A stretch of DNA of 64,000 nucleotides. Origin: Actinophytocola gossypii (GTDB taxonomy: Bacteria > Actinomycetota > Actinomycetes > Mycobacteriales > Pseudonocardiaceae). A program made the translations under genes and the position numbers. Positions within the stretch are counted from its first letter, which is position 1; each line of letters starts with the position of its first letter. The stretch is from contig NZ_JAFFZE010000012.1 of assembly GCF_025165815.1 (NCBI RefSeq), forward strand, positions 248,001 through 312,000. The letters run 5' to 3'. The notes beneath the pieces are model-generated. The model had not been told where the DNA came from, did no database searches, and saw only the letters and a list, made by a program, of their open reading frames with translations. Below, one piece after another: positions 51,094 through 60,548 of the stretch.

Positions 51094-52207
51094 CGCCGTG
51101 GCTGGACAACCAGGGCAGCGGGTCGATCTTGTTCCCGTCCTGGTGCACCTCGAAGTGCAGGTGCGGCCCGGTCGACTGACCTCGGTTGCCCATCGTCGCG
51201 ATCTGCTCGCCGGCGGCGACCTGCTGCCCGACGCTCACCAGCGACTCGTTGATGTGGCCGTAGACGGTGATCAGCCCGTCGGCGTGCTGGACGCGCACCC
51301 AGAGCCCGAACCCGCTGGCCGGCCCGGAGTCGATCACCTCGCCGGACATGGCGGACAGGATCGGCGTGCCGATGCTGTTGGCGATGTCGATGCCGTAGTG
51401 GATCGTGCCCCAGCGGGCGCCGTAGGTGGAGGTGAGCGTGCCCTCCGCGGGCCGCACCACGCCGCCGGCGGAGACCACCGGGCCGGTGGAGCCGGAGCCG
51501 GTGTCGGTGCTGGGCTGCGCGGCGGCCAGGGAGGCGCGGCGATCGGCCAGCCGGGCCATCTCGGCCTTGGCGGCGTCCTGCTCGCCGACCGCGCGCTGGT
51601 AGGCGCGCTGGGCGTCGGTCTTGGCCTTGCCGGCGGCGTCGCGGTCGCGGACGGCCTGGTCCAGCGCGGCCCGCGCGTCCCGGTCGGCCGCGGCCTTGCG
51701 GTCGGTGGCGCGACGCGTGCCGTCCAGGACGTCGACGTACTCGCCGGCGATCACGTCCATCATCGCGGCCCGGTCCAGCAGGTCCTTGGGGCTGTCGGAG
51801 CCGAGGTAGCCGGAGACGGAGCTGACCGTGCTGCCCTGGCTGTAGCTGGCCACGGCGAACTCGTCGAACCGCGACCGCATGGACCGCTCCTTCGTCGCGG
51901 CGGCCTCGGCCTCCGCGCGGGTGCGGGTGACTTTCTCGGCCGCGGCCTTCGCCGCCGCGCTGGCTTGCCGGTGCCGCTGCTCGGCGTCGGTGAACGCGGC
52001 GAACGTCTTGGCCAGCTTCGCCTGTGCTGCCTTGAGCTCGGCATCGGCCGCGGCGATCTGGTCGTCGATCGATCCGGACGGCTGCTGCGCCGCCGGGAGC
52101 GGGGCCGCGAGCGGGGAGGCGGACGGCAGGGACACGGTCCCGGCAGCGGTCAATGCGGTCAGCACTGCGGCGGTCGTGGCTCGCGTCAGTTTTCGACGCG
52201 CACCCAT
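51083..52207 (-). CDS. Secreted M23 peptidase with coiled coil (EnvC-like)
   Basis: 374 residues from ATG 52207 with GGAG 5 nt upstream. Signal peptide ~45 residues (ATTAAVLTALTAAGTVSLPS). Long coiled coil residues ~55-240, heptad-rich in A/K/E/R. LytM domain residues ~255-370: HYGIDIANSIGTPIL, VYGHINESL, HLHFEVHQDGNKIDP, giving the Zn-binding H...D and HxH. It cleaves or regulates cleavage of peptidoglycan cross-links outside the membrane. The WYL gene end overlaps by 11 bp. Confidence 0.9.
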   Translation of the reverse strand: MGARRKLTRATTAAVLTALTAAGTVSLPSASPLAAPLPAAQQPSGSIDDQIAAADAELKAAQAKLAKTFAAFTDAEQRHRQASAAAKAAAEKVTRTRAEAEAAATKERSMRSRFDEFAVASYSQGSTVSSVSGYLGSDSPKDLLDRAAMMDVIAGEYVDVLDGTRRATDRKAAADRDARAALDQAVRDRDAAGKAKTDAQRAYQRAVGEQDAAKAEMARLADRRASLAAAQPSTDTGSGSTGPVVSAGGVVRPAEGTLTSTYGARWGTIHYGIDIANSIGTPILSAMSGEVIDSGPASGFGLWVRVQHADGLITVYGHINESLVSVGQQVAAGEQIATMGNRGQSTGPHLHFEVHQDGNKIDPLPWLSSHGVNL

Positions 52208-52403
52208 AGGTACTCCAGGGGTTTTCGGGACGCGTGGGTGCGGGGGAACACGCACACGTCCGGGGTCGGGGCGACCGCGACTATGCGCCCCGCTTCCAGC
52301 GGGAATCCACCGGAAATGACATGAGTCACAACATTTGGGTCACGTGAACGAAACGAATCACGGGTACGTATTGACAAGCTTCCCGAACCCGGACTGTGCC
52401 CGA

Positions 52404-54596
52404 TCAGTAGCGTGACCAGCTGCCCTCGGGTGCCCGCTGACCCACGCCGGGACGGCTGTAGTCGCACACGCCGCCGGGGAAGGCGGCGCGCAGGCGGGCC
52501 AGTTGGTCCTCGGTGAGCGGCCGCGCGTAGTCGGCCGCCGACACCGGCTTGAGCGCGCACTTGAGCACGTCGTTCACAAGCGGCTCGCCGGCCGCGAGGC
52601 GCGGGTTCTCGTGCGTCGGGTACAGGTCAGCACACCGGTCGCGGTCGGTGACCCTGGTGCCGTCGGCCTGGTAGCAGGCGTCGACCGCGTCCGCCGGCCG
52701 GTGCCGCACGATCTTGTCCGCCAGCGTGGTGGTCGACGTGTCCGCCTCGACGGCGGTCAGCCACTGGTCCATCAGCCGCAGCGCCTCGAGGCCGACCGCG
52801 GCCGGGTGCGCGGCGCCCGTGCCGGCCCGGTCCGTGACCAGCATGACGTGGTTGTCCGCCGAGCCGTGGGCGGCGACCAACCGGGCCCGCATGCTGTGGC
52901 TGCGCACGCTGTCGTGCGGGTCCGGGATGGCGTCGAAGTAGGTACGGAGGTCGATGATCGGGACCGTGTCGAGGTTCGCGCCGACGTTGACCCGGCCGGT
53001 GCGGTAGGCGGCCTCGACGGCGTCGGTGTCGCCGACGGTCCGCGTCGGCACCAGGCCGCCGTCGATGTCGAACCCGCCGACGCGCTCGTTGAGGTCGAGG
53101 AACTGCTCGGCGCTGATCACCCCGGCGTCGAACGCGTCCAGGCCGTACTGCACACCGACGTTGTCCAGCGGCCGCCGGGCGAAGCCGGTCGCCGGGTCGC
53201 GGCCGTACACGTTGACCGCGTTGTCCTGGTAGGTGCAGCGAGCACCGGTGGGGTTGGTCGCCGGGTGGTAGACGAGGTCTCGTGGGACGGCGACGCTGCA
53301 GCCGCCGTAGGTGGGGTCGGGACCGGCGCCGGCCTGGAAGGCCTGCACCCAGTCCGCGCTGTAGGGAGAGGTGCAGTACGCGGCCGACCCCCAGCCGGCG
53401 ACCGCGGCCCGCTGCGCGCTGGTCCACGACTCGGCCGAGGTGTCGAACGCCCGGTTCAGCAGGGCGCAGTCCGAGGTGGTGACCAGCTGCACGAGGGTGT
53501 CGGGGAAGCTCGCGCCGGGCAGGAGACCGTCGAGCAGGCCCGGGTAGTTCTGCGCGATCAGGTGCTGCTGCATCGACCCGCCGGACTCGCCCCAGCCGAT
53601 CGTGTGCCGGGGCTCGCCGTACTGCTCGACGAACCGCTCCTTGACCATCATCGTCGTCTCGGCGGAGATGACGTCGTTGCAGTTGTTGTTGAGCACGGTC
53701 AGGCTGGACACGGCGACCGCGTAGCCCTGGGCCAGCCAGGCGTCGTGCACCGGGCTCGGCATGGTCAGGATCCGGCCCATCGGCGGCGGGAACGTCTCGG
53801 TTCCGCCGCCCTGCCGGTACCCGGCGCGGCAGCCGCCGCCGTAGCTGTAGACCAGCCGCTCGTTCCAGCCGGCCGGCCGGGCCACCGGTCCGGGAGCCGG
53901 GTCGGTGACCGGGTCGTGCAGCACCGCGAGCTCGTAGATCCCCCGGTTGATGGTGCCGCTCTCGACCCGGACGATGTAGTTGACCGTGCGCCCGTCGTTG
54001 TTCGTCGTGCGCGCCAGGTCCGCCGGCCGGGCGCGGAGGTCGGTCAACGGCCGGAACCAGCCGGAGGTCGACCGGTAGACGTAGTCGACCCGCGTCCCCG
54101 CCGAACAGGAGCCGTCGGCGACGGGGACGAGCGAGGCACCCACGACCGGCACCCGGAACGCGTCGGTCTCACACACGAACGGGCTCTGGTGCGGCCCGGA
54201 GAAGACGGGCCCGGTGATCGGGTGGTTCACCACGGCGCGGCTGGCGGTCAGCCGCTCCCGGCCGCTCCCGCCGACCCGGGCGACGATCGTGTTGCGCCCC
54301 ACGGAAAGCCCGTCCACGAGCCCGACGAGCGAGCCGCCGTCCGCGCGGAAGGCGCCGGTCACGTCCCGGCCGCCGGCCGACACCGTCACCTGGCCCGGCG
54401 AGACGTGCCGCGGCAGGTGCACCCGGACGAGCACGTCTCCCCCGGTCACCATGTCGGCCCTGGTCGACACCACCTGGACGCGGAACCCCGCCCCGACGAA
54501 GTCCGCCCGCGCGGCCACGCCGACGAGCGGCACCAGCAGGAGCACGGCCAGCAGGCCGACGACGAGACCACGAACACCGCGCCGAGCGAGAACCAT
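52404..54596 (-). CDS. Secreted DUF6351-family protein, alpha/beta-hydrolase-like
   Basis: 730 residues from ATG 54596. Signal peptide ~31 residues (LLAVLLLVPLVGVAARA). An Ig-like beta domain follows (VQVVSTRADMVTGGDVLVRV, SAGGRDVTGAFRADGG), then a large hydrolase-like region with a nucleophile elbow GWGESGGSMQQHLIAQNYPG and a late His region ARLVAAHGSADNHVMLVTDR. Matches the layout of DUF6351 proteins, distant from tannase/feruloyl esterase types. Probably an extracellular esterase or amidase; substrate unknown. Confidence 0.8.
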   Translation of the reverse strand: MVLARRGVRGLVVGLLAVLLLVPLVGVAARADFVGAGFRVQVVSTRADMVTGGDVLVRVHLPRHVSPGQVTVSAGGRDVTGAFRADGGSLVGLVDGLSVGRNTIVARVGGSGRERLTASRAVVNHPITGPVFSGPHQSPFVCETDAFRVPVVGASLVPVADGSCSAGTRVDYVYRSTSGWFRPLTDLRARPADLARTTNNDGRTVNYIVRVESGTINRGIYELAVLHDPVTDPAPGPVARPAGWNERLVYSYGGGCRAGYRQGGGTETFPPPMGRILTMPSPVHDAWLAQGYAVAVSSLTVLNNNCNDVISAETTMMVKERFVEQYGEPRHTIGWGESGGSMQQHLIAQNYPGLLDGLLPGASFPDTLVQLVTTSDCALLNRAFDTSAESWTSAQRAAVAGWGSAAYCTSPYSADWVQAFQAGAGPDPTYGGCSVAVPRDLVYHPATNPTGARCTYQDNAVNVYGRDPATGFARRPLDNVGVQYGLDAFDAGVISAEQFLDLNERVGGFDIDGGLVPTRTVGDTDAVEAAYRTGRVNVGANLDTVPIIDLRTYFDAIPDPHDSVRSHSMRARLVAAHGSADNHVMLVTDRAGTGAAHPAAVGLEALRLMDQWLTAVEADTSTTTLADKIVRHRPADAVDACYQADGTRVTDRDRCADLYPTHENPRLAAGEPLVNDVLKCALKPVSAADYARPLTEDQLARLRAAFPGGVCDYSRPGVGQRAPEGSWSRY

Positions 54597-54900
54597 CCTC
54601 GTCCCCCAGGAGACCGATGACTGGCAACGAAGCCCGGTCCCCGCGGCGAGCATCAAGATCGTGACACGCGGACGTCGGCGCGCCAATCGGCCAATCGGCT
54701 GAGATCGGCTCAACCAAGCCGAGTTCTCCCCCGGAACCGGGCGGGGTGACACCACGCCCACGGTCCGCCCGTCCCACCGGGGCCACCTCCCCGACGCCGT
54801 CACCCACAAGGCTTCCCGTCCCCGGAAGGCTCCGACGTGGAGCCGCACGCCCGCGATGACCGCGTCCGCGGGTCCGCCCCGTCGCGGGGATAATGACCGC
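54597..54900. other. Divergent intergenic region (304 bp)
   Basis: No convincing gene. It lies between two divergent genes, so it must hold both promoters. The only clear structure is a tandem octamer CCAATCGG at 54683-54690 and 54691-54698, followed by related GATCGGCT copies; possibly a regulator site. Confidence 0.4.
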
Positions 54901-55497
54901 ATGGTCGAGCAGAGCCTGTGGATGCGGAAGGTCACCGAGAACCCGGACCACTCGAGCTGGTACGTCGAGCGCTTCCGGTCGATGGCCCGCGCGGGCGACG
55001 ACCTGGCCGGCGAGGCGCGGCTGGTGGACGCGATGCTGCCGCGCCGCTCCCGCGTCCTCGACGCGGGTTGCGGCCCCGGCCGGGTCGGCGGTGCCCTGGC
55101 CGAGGCGGGCCACGACGTCGTCGGCGTGGACGTGGACCCGGTCCTGATCGAGGCCGCCCAACAGGACCACCCCGGACCGCGCTGGCTGGTCGGCGACCTG
55201 GCCGAACTGGACCTCCCCGACCGGTTCGACGCCATCGTCTGCGCCGGGAACGTCATGACGTTCCTCGCTCCCGGCACCCGCCGCGAGGTGCTGACCAGGT
55301 TCCGCGCCCACCTGGCGGCGGACGGCCGCGCCGCCATCGGCTTCGGCGCCGACCGCGGCTACCCGTTCGACGAGTTCCTCGCCGACGCCCGCACCGCCGG
55401 CCTGGTGCCCGACCTGCTCCTGTCCACCTGGGACCTACGCCCACTCACCGACGACGCGGCCTTCATCGTCGCCGTCCTCCGCCCGGACGACCGCTGA
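54901..55497 (+). CDS. SAM-dependent methyltransferase
   Basis: 198 residues from ATG 54901. Class I fold: motif I RVLDAGCGPGRVGGALAEAG, acidic VVGVDVDPVLIEAA, motif IV DAIVCAGNVMTFLAPGTR, end DDAAFIVAVLRPD. N-terminus EQSLWMRKVTENPDHSSWYV is typical of an uncharacterised actinobacterial group. Substrate unknown. Convergent with the reductase gene, 6 bp apart. Confidence 0.88.
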   Translation: MVEQSLWMRKVTENPDHSSWYVERFRSMARAGDDLAGEARLVDAMLPRRSRVLDAGCGPGRVGGALAEAGHDVVGVDVDPVLIEAAQQDHPGPRWLVGDLAELDLPDRFDAIVCAGNVMTFLAPGTRREVLTRFRAHLAADGRAAIGFGADRGYPFDEFLADARTAGLVPDLLLSTWDLRPLTDDAAFIVAVLRPDDR

Positions 55498-55503
55498 CGT
55501 CCC

Positions 55504-56049
55504 TCAAAGGACGTAACGCAACAGGGTCACGCCGTTGCGGAAGCCACGGGCCGCCGTCAGCCGCAGCCGAGGCACCTCGTACCCGTCCGGGAACAGCTTC
55601 CGCCCGCGCCCCTGAACGGTGGGGTAGACGAACAACCGGTACTCGTCGACCAGCCCCGACTCGATCAGCGCGTGCGTCAGGGTGATGCTGCCGGTGACCA
55701 CGATGTCCCGGCCCTGCTGCTCCTTCATGGCCCGCACCCGCGCGAGCCAGTCCCCCGCCAGCACTGTCGAGTTCCGCCACCGCGGGTCGGTCATCGTCGA
55801 GGAGACGACGTACTTCTGAACCTGGTTCAGCTCCTCGGTGATCCCGGTTTGGTCGTCGGTCTGCCGCGGCCAGTACCCACGGAAGTCCTCGAAGGTCCGC
55901 CGCCCCAACAACAGAGCGTCCTCCTGCTCCGTCTGCAGCCGCGTCGCCGCCAGCATCTCCTGATCCTGGTCGGCGGGGTCGAACCAGTCCCCGAGCATCT
56001 CGATGGAGCCGTCGAGGGTGACGTTCTGGGTGATCGCGAGTGTCCTCAT
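55504..56049 (-). CDS. Dihydrofolate reductase-like (RibD C-terminal) protein
   Basis: 181 residues from ATG 56049 (MRTLAITQNVTLDGSIEMLG). RibD_C/DHFR fold: EDALLLGRRTFEDFRGYWP, GRDIVVTGSITLTHALIESG, DEYRLFVYPTVQGRGRKLFP. Likely an NADPH-dependent reductase. The family is widespread in actinomycetes and is not proven to reduce dihydrofolate. Confidence 0.88.
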   Translation of the reverse strand: MRTLAITQNVTLDGSIEMLGDWFDPADQDQEMLAATRLQTEQEDALLLGRRTFEDFRGYWPRQTDDQTGITEELNQVQKYVVSSTMTDPRWRNSTVLAGDWLARVRAMKEQQGRDIVVTGSITLTHALIESGLVDEYRLFVYPTVQGRGRKLFPDGYEVPRLRLTAARGFRNGVTLLRYVL

Positions 56050-56194
56050 GCCAGTAAGACTCCGCCAGGGCCGAGAACTCATCGCCAGGGCCCGGAAACC
56101 GCAAAGGCGTCCGCCTCCCCGATCGTTCACCCGGTTCCGGCCGGCCCGCTGGTGCGTGGCCCAGCCGGTGTGCAAGGCCGTCCAATTCTGTCCA

Positions 56195-57060
56195 GCCGCC
56201 GGAACGCTCGGTTCGCTCGACGCCCTGGAAGACGCATGGAAGTCGCAAGTCAAGCAGTTGTCGTGGGCCGCGGACACCATCAACGACACCGCGAACAGGG
56301 TGATCGGCGGCGAGGCGTGGATGGGTGAGACGGCGCAGCGGTACGACCAGCACAGGCGCAAACTCGTCGATGACCTCGACAGGTGCGCCGAACTGACCGG
56401 CAAGGTCGCCCGCGCGCTGGGGAATGCGCGCAGACACTCCGGCACAACCAGAGCCAGCTGACCGCCGAGCGGCAGAAACTCAACAACATCCAGTCGGATA
56501 TGGCCAGCGGCACGCTCACCTTCCATCCGAAGAACGCTCAGGAGACCCAAACTCGTCAACGACGCGGTCGGAGTGGCCAACGAGATCCGCGGCCGGGTCG
56601 ACCGCGAGTTGCACGGCCAGGCAGAGGTCTTCACGTCGGCCGTGGGCGAGCTGCGGGCATGGGAGCGCACCTGGTCGGCCCGGACGCTGAAGATGGTGAA
56701 CTGGAACATCCAGCAGGGCGGTGGCGGCAATGCGGTGTGGCCGCGGAACGACGGCGTCGGCACCGAGTCCAAGGACATCGACGGCCTGGCCGCACGCCTC
56801 ATGGCGGGCGAGGTCGACATCGCGACTCTCCAGGAGATGTGGAAGGGCGACGCGGAGAAACTGGAAAAGGCGCTCGACGAACGGGCAGCGCCCGGGGAGA
56901 AGTGGGAGGTCCACTTCGGCAAGGCCTCGAGCACGACTTCGGTAACGCCATCGTCGTGCGCACCGGCAACGGCGTGACGGTCGGCGAACCCACGTTCACC
57001 AACCTGGGCCCTGGCGACGAGCCTCGCTCCGCCACCAGGACCCACATCACCGTCCGGTGA
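56195..57060 (+). pseudogene. N-terminal half of a WXG-like-EEP nuclease toxin-like gene, multiply frameshifted
   Basis: Three frames must be joined. Frame 1: WXG100-like helical region (SLDALEDAWKSQVKQLSWAA, GEAWMGETAQRYDQHRRKLV). After ~56427: LRHNQSQLTAERQKLNNIQS. After ~56550: KLVNDAVGVANEIRGRVDRE, then the first part of an endonuclease/exonuclease/phosphatase domain with MVNWNIQQGGG (catalytic Asn) and ATLQEMWKGDAE (catalytic Glu). A third shift near 56928 leads to HDFGNAIVVRTGNGVTVGEP and THITVR, ending 57060. The C-terminal part of the domain is on the opposite strand (57064-57660). Non-functional. Confidence 0.7.
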
Positions 57061-57063
57061 GCG

Positions 57064-57660
57064 TTACCAGTTCGGCAGTGTCACGTCGACTTCCTGCCCG
57101 TCATGGTCGGACTGGCGCCGGTCCCATCGCGTGGCTTCGGAGGAACCGACACCGCGCGGCAGCACGTGGTCGATCGGCTTGTGACTCAAGGAGGCGCCGC
57201 CCTTCCCGTCGTGGATGTCACCGCCGTTGACGTCGAAACCCTGCCCGCCGAGTTCCCTGATTTCCCGCGCCGAAGGGCTGTTGCCACCCGACGTGGCATT
57301 GAAATCACCGGTGACGATCACGTTGCCGTCCTTCGGCCCGCCAGCCAGGCTGCGCGGCCTGCTCCGCCGCATGCGGCCCTAAATTACTCAGATGCGCGGT
57401 GAGGGTATCCAACCGATTGCGGCCAGCGGCGAGCAGATTGTCCGCGATCTCGTCGTCGAGCTTCCGGTACATCGCCATCGCCAATTCCAGTCGCTCAGCG
57501 TCGGAGTCCACCGTTGGCCGTGCCGGAGCCGTTGTTCCGCCACCCGGGTGTTGCCCCGCAGCCGTTCGACCTCGGTCGCGAGTCTGGCCGCCGTCCACGA
57601 CCTCCCCGGTCGATCTCCACCCACCCGTCGGCCGGACAGCCGGTCCAACGCGGTGTAGAG
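57064..57660 (-). pseudogene. Inverted C-terminal half of the EEP nuclease gene
   Basis: On the minus strand, frames join as RSWTAARLATEVERLRGNTR, then ERLELAMAMYRKLDDEIADN and TLTAHLSNLGPHAAEQA, then GNVIVTGDFNATSGGNSPSA, LSHKPIDHVLPRG and QSDHDGQEVDVTLPNW, stop 57064. GDFN and SDH are the late catalytic motifs of the EEP (DNase I-like) fold missing from the plus-strand half. There are at least two frameshifts and no start. The two stops face each other 3 bp apart, so an inversion with one breakpoint near 57061 split the gene. Confidence 0.7.
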
Positions 57661-57796
57661 GTCTCCGCGACGTCGCGACCGATGCCGTAGCCGTGCCCCG
57701 GGCGGCCAAGGCCGTGAGGGATCGACGATCTACCTATGCGCGAGCGGCGAACCCGACACAACGGCCATTGGGCAGGTACCGGATGTCGAAACAAGA

Positions 57797-57833
57797 ACGC
57801 CCGCCGACCAGGTCATCGCAGGTCAGCGGGCGT
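57797..57833 (-). terminator. Terminator of the tRNA-Ala gene
   Basis: On the minus strand, 23 nt beyond the tRNA 3' end, a 13-bp stem (57833-57821 with 57809-57797, one mismatch, 11-nt loop) is followed by TCTTGTTT. A good intrinsic terminator for high-GC DNA. Confidence 0.8.
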
Positions 57834-57855
57834 CTCTTATCATGAAATTTCGCGG

Positions 57856-57928
57856 TGGAGCTGAGGGGGTTCGAACCCCTGACCCCCACACTGCCAGTGT
57901 GGTGCGCTACCAGCTGCGCTACAGCCCC
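57856..57928 (-). tRNA. tRNA-Ala (anticodon GGC)
   Basis: Read on the minus strand: acceptor GGGGCTG pairs with CAGCTCC (one G-U), D arm GCGCAGCTGGTAGCGC, anticodon loop CTGGCAG on stem CCACA/TGTGG giving GGC, T arm with GGTTCGAACCC. CCA is not encoded (genomic CCG follows the discriminator A). 73 nt. Confidence 0.95.
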
Positions 57929-58012
57929 TTGCGTGTGAACACACTACATCACCCCCACGCGCCCGCCGCGTTCGGGGTTCCCCCGGGGCTCGGCGCGTGC
58001 TAGACCGGAGCG

Positions 58013-59332
58013 GTGATCGACGACGAGGTTGTGCCGCTCGTGGTGCCCGATGCCGAGGGTGTCCGGCCCGACCTGCGGCGGGAGGTCCAGGAACGCCGCC
58101 TGCACCGCCTCGTCGACCGGCTGCTCGCCGCCGGTGGGCTGCAGGCTCGGCGGCTGACCGACGCGGGGATCACGCACGGTGACGACGTCACCCTCGAGAA
58201 CCTCGACCGGCTACCGATGGTCACGAAGCGTGACTTGTGGGCGCACTACCCGGCCGGGCTCCGCGCCGCCCCGCCGGAGGACGTCGTCTGCGTGCACGGG
58301 TCGTCGGGAACGGGTGGGCGGCCGACCCTCGTGCCCTACACCGCCCAGGACGTGGACATCTGGGCCGAGGTCATGGCCCGCGCGCTCGGCGGCGCCGGTG
58401 CCACCCGTCGCAGTGTCGTGCACAACGCGTACGGCTACGGACTGTTCACCGGCGGTCTCGGAGTGCATCACGGAGCGACACGGTTGGGCGCGACCGTGGT
58501 ACCCCTCTCGGGTGGGATGACCGAGCGGCAGGTGCGCATGCTGGTCGACCTCCGGCCGGACATTCTCGCCTGCACGCCGTCGTATGCGATCTTTCTCGGG
58601 GAGGCGATGGCCGCCGCGGGCGTCCGCGCGGACAGCCTGCGCGCCGGTGTCTTCGGGGCGGAGCCGTGGACCAACGAGATGCGCGCCCAGATCGAGCGGC
58701 TGCTCGGGCTCCGCGCACTCGACATCTACGGGCTGTCCGAGGTCATCGGCCCCGGCGTCGCCTGCGAGTCACTGGACTCCGACGGCATGCTGAACGTCGC
58801 CGAGGACCACTTCCTCGTCGAGGCGGTCGACGCCGACGGGCGACCGGTGCCGGACGGAACGCCGGGCGAGCTCGTGTTCACCACGCTCACCAAGACCGGG
58901 ATGCCGCTGCTCCGCTACCGGTCGGGCGACGTCGCCGCGCTGGCCGGGCCGGTGCCCGGTGCACCCCGAACCCTGCGGCGCATGTCGAAGCTGCTCGGGC
59001 GCACCGACGACATGCTGGTCGTGCGCGGGGTGAACGTCTTCCCCACCGAGATCGAAGCCGTACTGCTCGCCGACGAACGCGTCGGCCCGCACTACCTCGT
59101 CGTCGAGGATCGGCGGGACGCGGCGCGGCCGGAGCTGCGGATCGCGGTGGAGCCGGTCGGCTCCGACACCGGGCTGGCCGACGCGCTCACCGTCGCCCTG
59201 CGGGAGCGGCTCGGGCTCTCGTGCGTGGTGCGGGTCCTCGCCTCCGGCAGCGTGCCGCGCACCGAGGTCGGCAAGGCGCGCCGGTTCACCCGCTGGACCG
59301 AGGGCCCACCCCCGCTCGACGGACTCGACTGA
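58013..59332 (+). CDS. Phenylacetate-CoA ligase-like AMP-forming enzyme
   Basis: 439 residues from GTG 58013. Adenylate-forming superfamily, PaaK branch: P-loop VHGSSGTGGRPTLVPYT, ALDIYGLSEVIGPGVACES (A5-like), PLLRYRSGDVAAL, hinge GRTDDMLVVRGVNVFPTEIE, and the C-terminal catalytic Lys region RTEVGKARRF. Length as in PaaK (~430-440). It activates an aromatic acid to its CoA ester via the adenylate. No paa catabolic genes are in the window, so the substrate is open. Confidence 0.88.
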   Translation: MIDDEVVPLVVPDAEGVRPDLRREVQERRLHRLVDRLLAAGGLQARRLTDAGITHGDDVTLENLDRLPMVTKRDLWAHYPAGLRAAPPEDVVCVHGSSGTGGRPTLVPYTAQDVDIWAEVMARALGGAGATRRSVVHNAYGYGLFTGGLGVHHGATRLGATVVPLSGGMTERQVRMLVDLRPDILACTPSYAIFLGEAMAAAGVRADSLRAGVFGAEPWTNEMRAQIERLLGLRALDIYGLSEVIGPGVACESLDSDGMLNVAEDHFLVEAVDADGRPVPDGTPGELVFTTLTKTGMPLLRYRSGDVAALAGPVPGAPRTLRRMSKLLGRTDDMLVVRGVNVFPTEIEAVLLADERVGPHYLVVEDRRDAARPELRIAVEPVGSDTGLADALTVALRERLGLSCVVRVLASGSVPRTEVGKARRFTRWTEGPPPLDGLD

Positions 59333-59333
59333 C

Positions 59334-60179
59334 CTACGCGTCGCGCACGAGCTTGTCCAGCCAGTCCTCATCGGACGGTTGGACGACCTTCTCGCCGACC
59401 GCGAGCGTCGGCGTGCCGAAGAGCTTCTCGCCGTCGTGGTCCTGCAGCAGGTACGACGTCTCGCGCACCTCGTCGAAGTGCGTCCTGATGATGCCGTCGT
59501 ACTCGTCACCCTCCACACAGGACCCGAAGGTTGACCCAGTGATGCCGAGATCCCTACCCAGTTGGATGAGCTGCCGGGTGTCCCAACCGCGCGCACCCTC
59601 CTCCGGCTGCGCGCGGAACAGGCTCAGGTGGAACTCCGGGAACTTCCCGGCATCCGCAGCGCACAACCCGGCGTTCGCGGCGTCCATCGAGTACCCGACC
59701 GGGTCCGAACGCTCGTTGAGCATCGGCAACAGGTGGTACCGCACCCGCACCGTGCCGTCCGCGACCCGCCGCTCGACGTCGTCCCCGTACTGCTCCTCGA
59801 ACGCCCCACAGGCCGGACAGAGAAAGTCCTCGTACACGTCGAGCGTGACGTCCGCACCGTCCTCACCGACCACCACGACGGCACCCTCCCGCCGCGCCGG
59901 ATACGACGTCTCACTCGACGCGGTCTCGATCCGCTGCCCCTCGGTCGCGTTCTTCTGACTGTTGGTGTAGATCACCCCACCCAGCACCGCACCGATCAGC
60001 AGCACCACCACAACGGCACCGATCACGACCTTCTTCCGGTCGCCCGGACCACGCCGCCCCGCCGAAGCCGACGCCGACGACGCTGCCACAGGCGCCGGTC
60101 GCGCTGCCGCCGCAGGCCCCTGCCGGGACGCGGTCCGCGCCTGCCGCTTCTTCCGCGCGTTCCGCGCCGCTCCACCCAC
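59334..60179 (-). CDS. Membrane-anchored DsbA-like thioredoxin
   Basis: 281 residues; GTG 60179 (VGGAARNARKKRQARTASRQ) with AAGGA upstream, matching the usual start of this actinobacterial group. Basic/Ala-rich cytoplasmic N-terminus (~45 residues), one transmembrane helix (VVIGAVVVVLLIGAVLGGVI), then an extracytoplasmic thioredoxin_4/DsbA domain with active site FLCPACGAFEEQYG and cis-Pro loop FGTPTLAVGEK. It likely forms or isomerises disulfides in exported proteins. Convergent with the ligase, 1 bp apart. Confidence 0.9.
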   Translation of the reverse strand: MGGAARNARKKRQARTASRQGPAAAARPAPVAASSASASAGRRGPGDRKKVVIGAVVVVLLIGAVLGGVIYTNSQKNATEGQRIETASSETSYPARREGAVVVVGEDGADVTLDVYEDFLCPACGAFEEQYGDDVERRVADGTVRVRYHLLPMLNERSDPVGYSMDAANAGLCAADAGKFPEFHLSLFRAQPEEGARGWDTRQLIQLGRDLGITGSTFGSCVEGDEYDGIIRTHFDEVRETSYLLQDHDGEKLFGTPTLAVGEKVVQPSDEDWLDKLVRDA

Positions 60180-60353
60180 CGACTCACGTCCTTCCCTGCG
60201 TACCGACCGGTTCGACCGCACCCCCCGCCGGTCAGCCACCCGCCCACGACGCTACCGCAGCAAGAATGTCAAGAATTGCCGCAATGATTAAAGAACTTGT
60301 AAAGTCCTCACCGTAACCCTGCAACCCCAGTGATCGACGCGAGGGAGCCCACC

Positions 60354-60548
60354 ATGCCGCCCCCCGAACCATCCCGACGACACTTCTTCCGCATCACCGC
60401 CACCGCCGCGACCGCGGCCACCGGCCTGGCCCTCACCCCCGGCCTGGCCCCCGCCACACCACCCGCTCCGTCCCCAGCAGGAGTGGACCCCTACACCGGC
60501 GAACCCCTCAACGCCGGCCCCAACTGCGACCGGGGGTTCAACCTGTGA
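60354..60548 (+). CDS. Tat-leader microprotein preceding the amidase
   Basis: 64 residues from ATG 60354 (ATG 60330 possible). Twin-arginine signal PSRRHFFRITATAATAATG with a hydrophobic stretch and an APATPPA cleavage region, leaving a mature peptide of ~25 residues with one Cys (PYTGEPLNAGPNCDRGFNL). Its stop overlaps the GTG of the amidase gene (GTGA). It may be a secreted partner peptide, or a leader once joined to the amidase. Confidence 0.65.
   Translation: MPPPEPSRRHFFRITATAATAATGLALTPGLAPATPPAPSPAGVDPYTGEPLNAGPNCDRGFNL

Noticed and set aside
52208-52403. Possible c-di-AMP (ydaO-type) riboswitch upstream of the M23 peptidase
   Set aside because: Wall-hydrolase genes in actinomycetes often carry it, but the conserved blocks of that riboswitch are not visible here; only a short CCCGCT/AGCGGG hairpin is seen.
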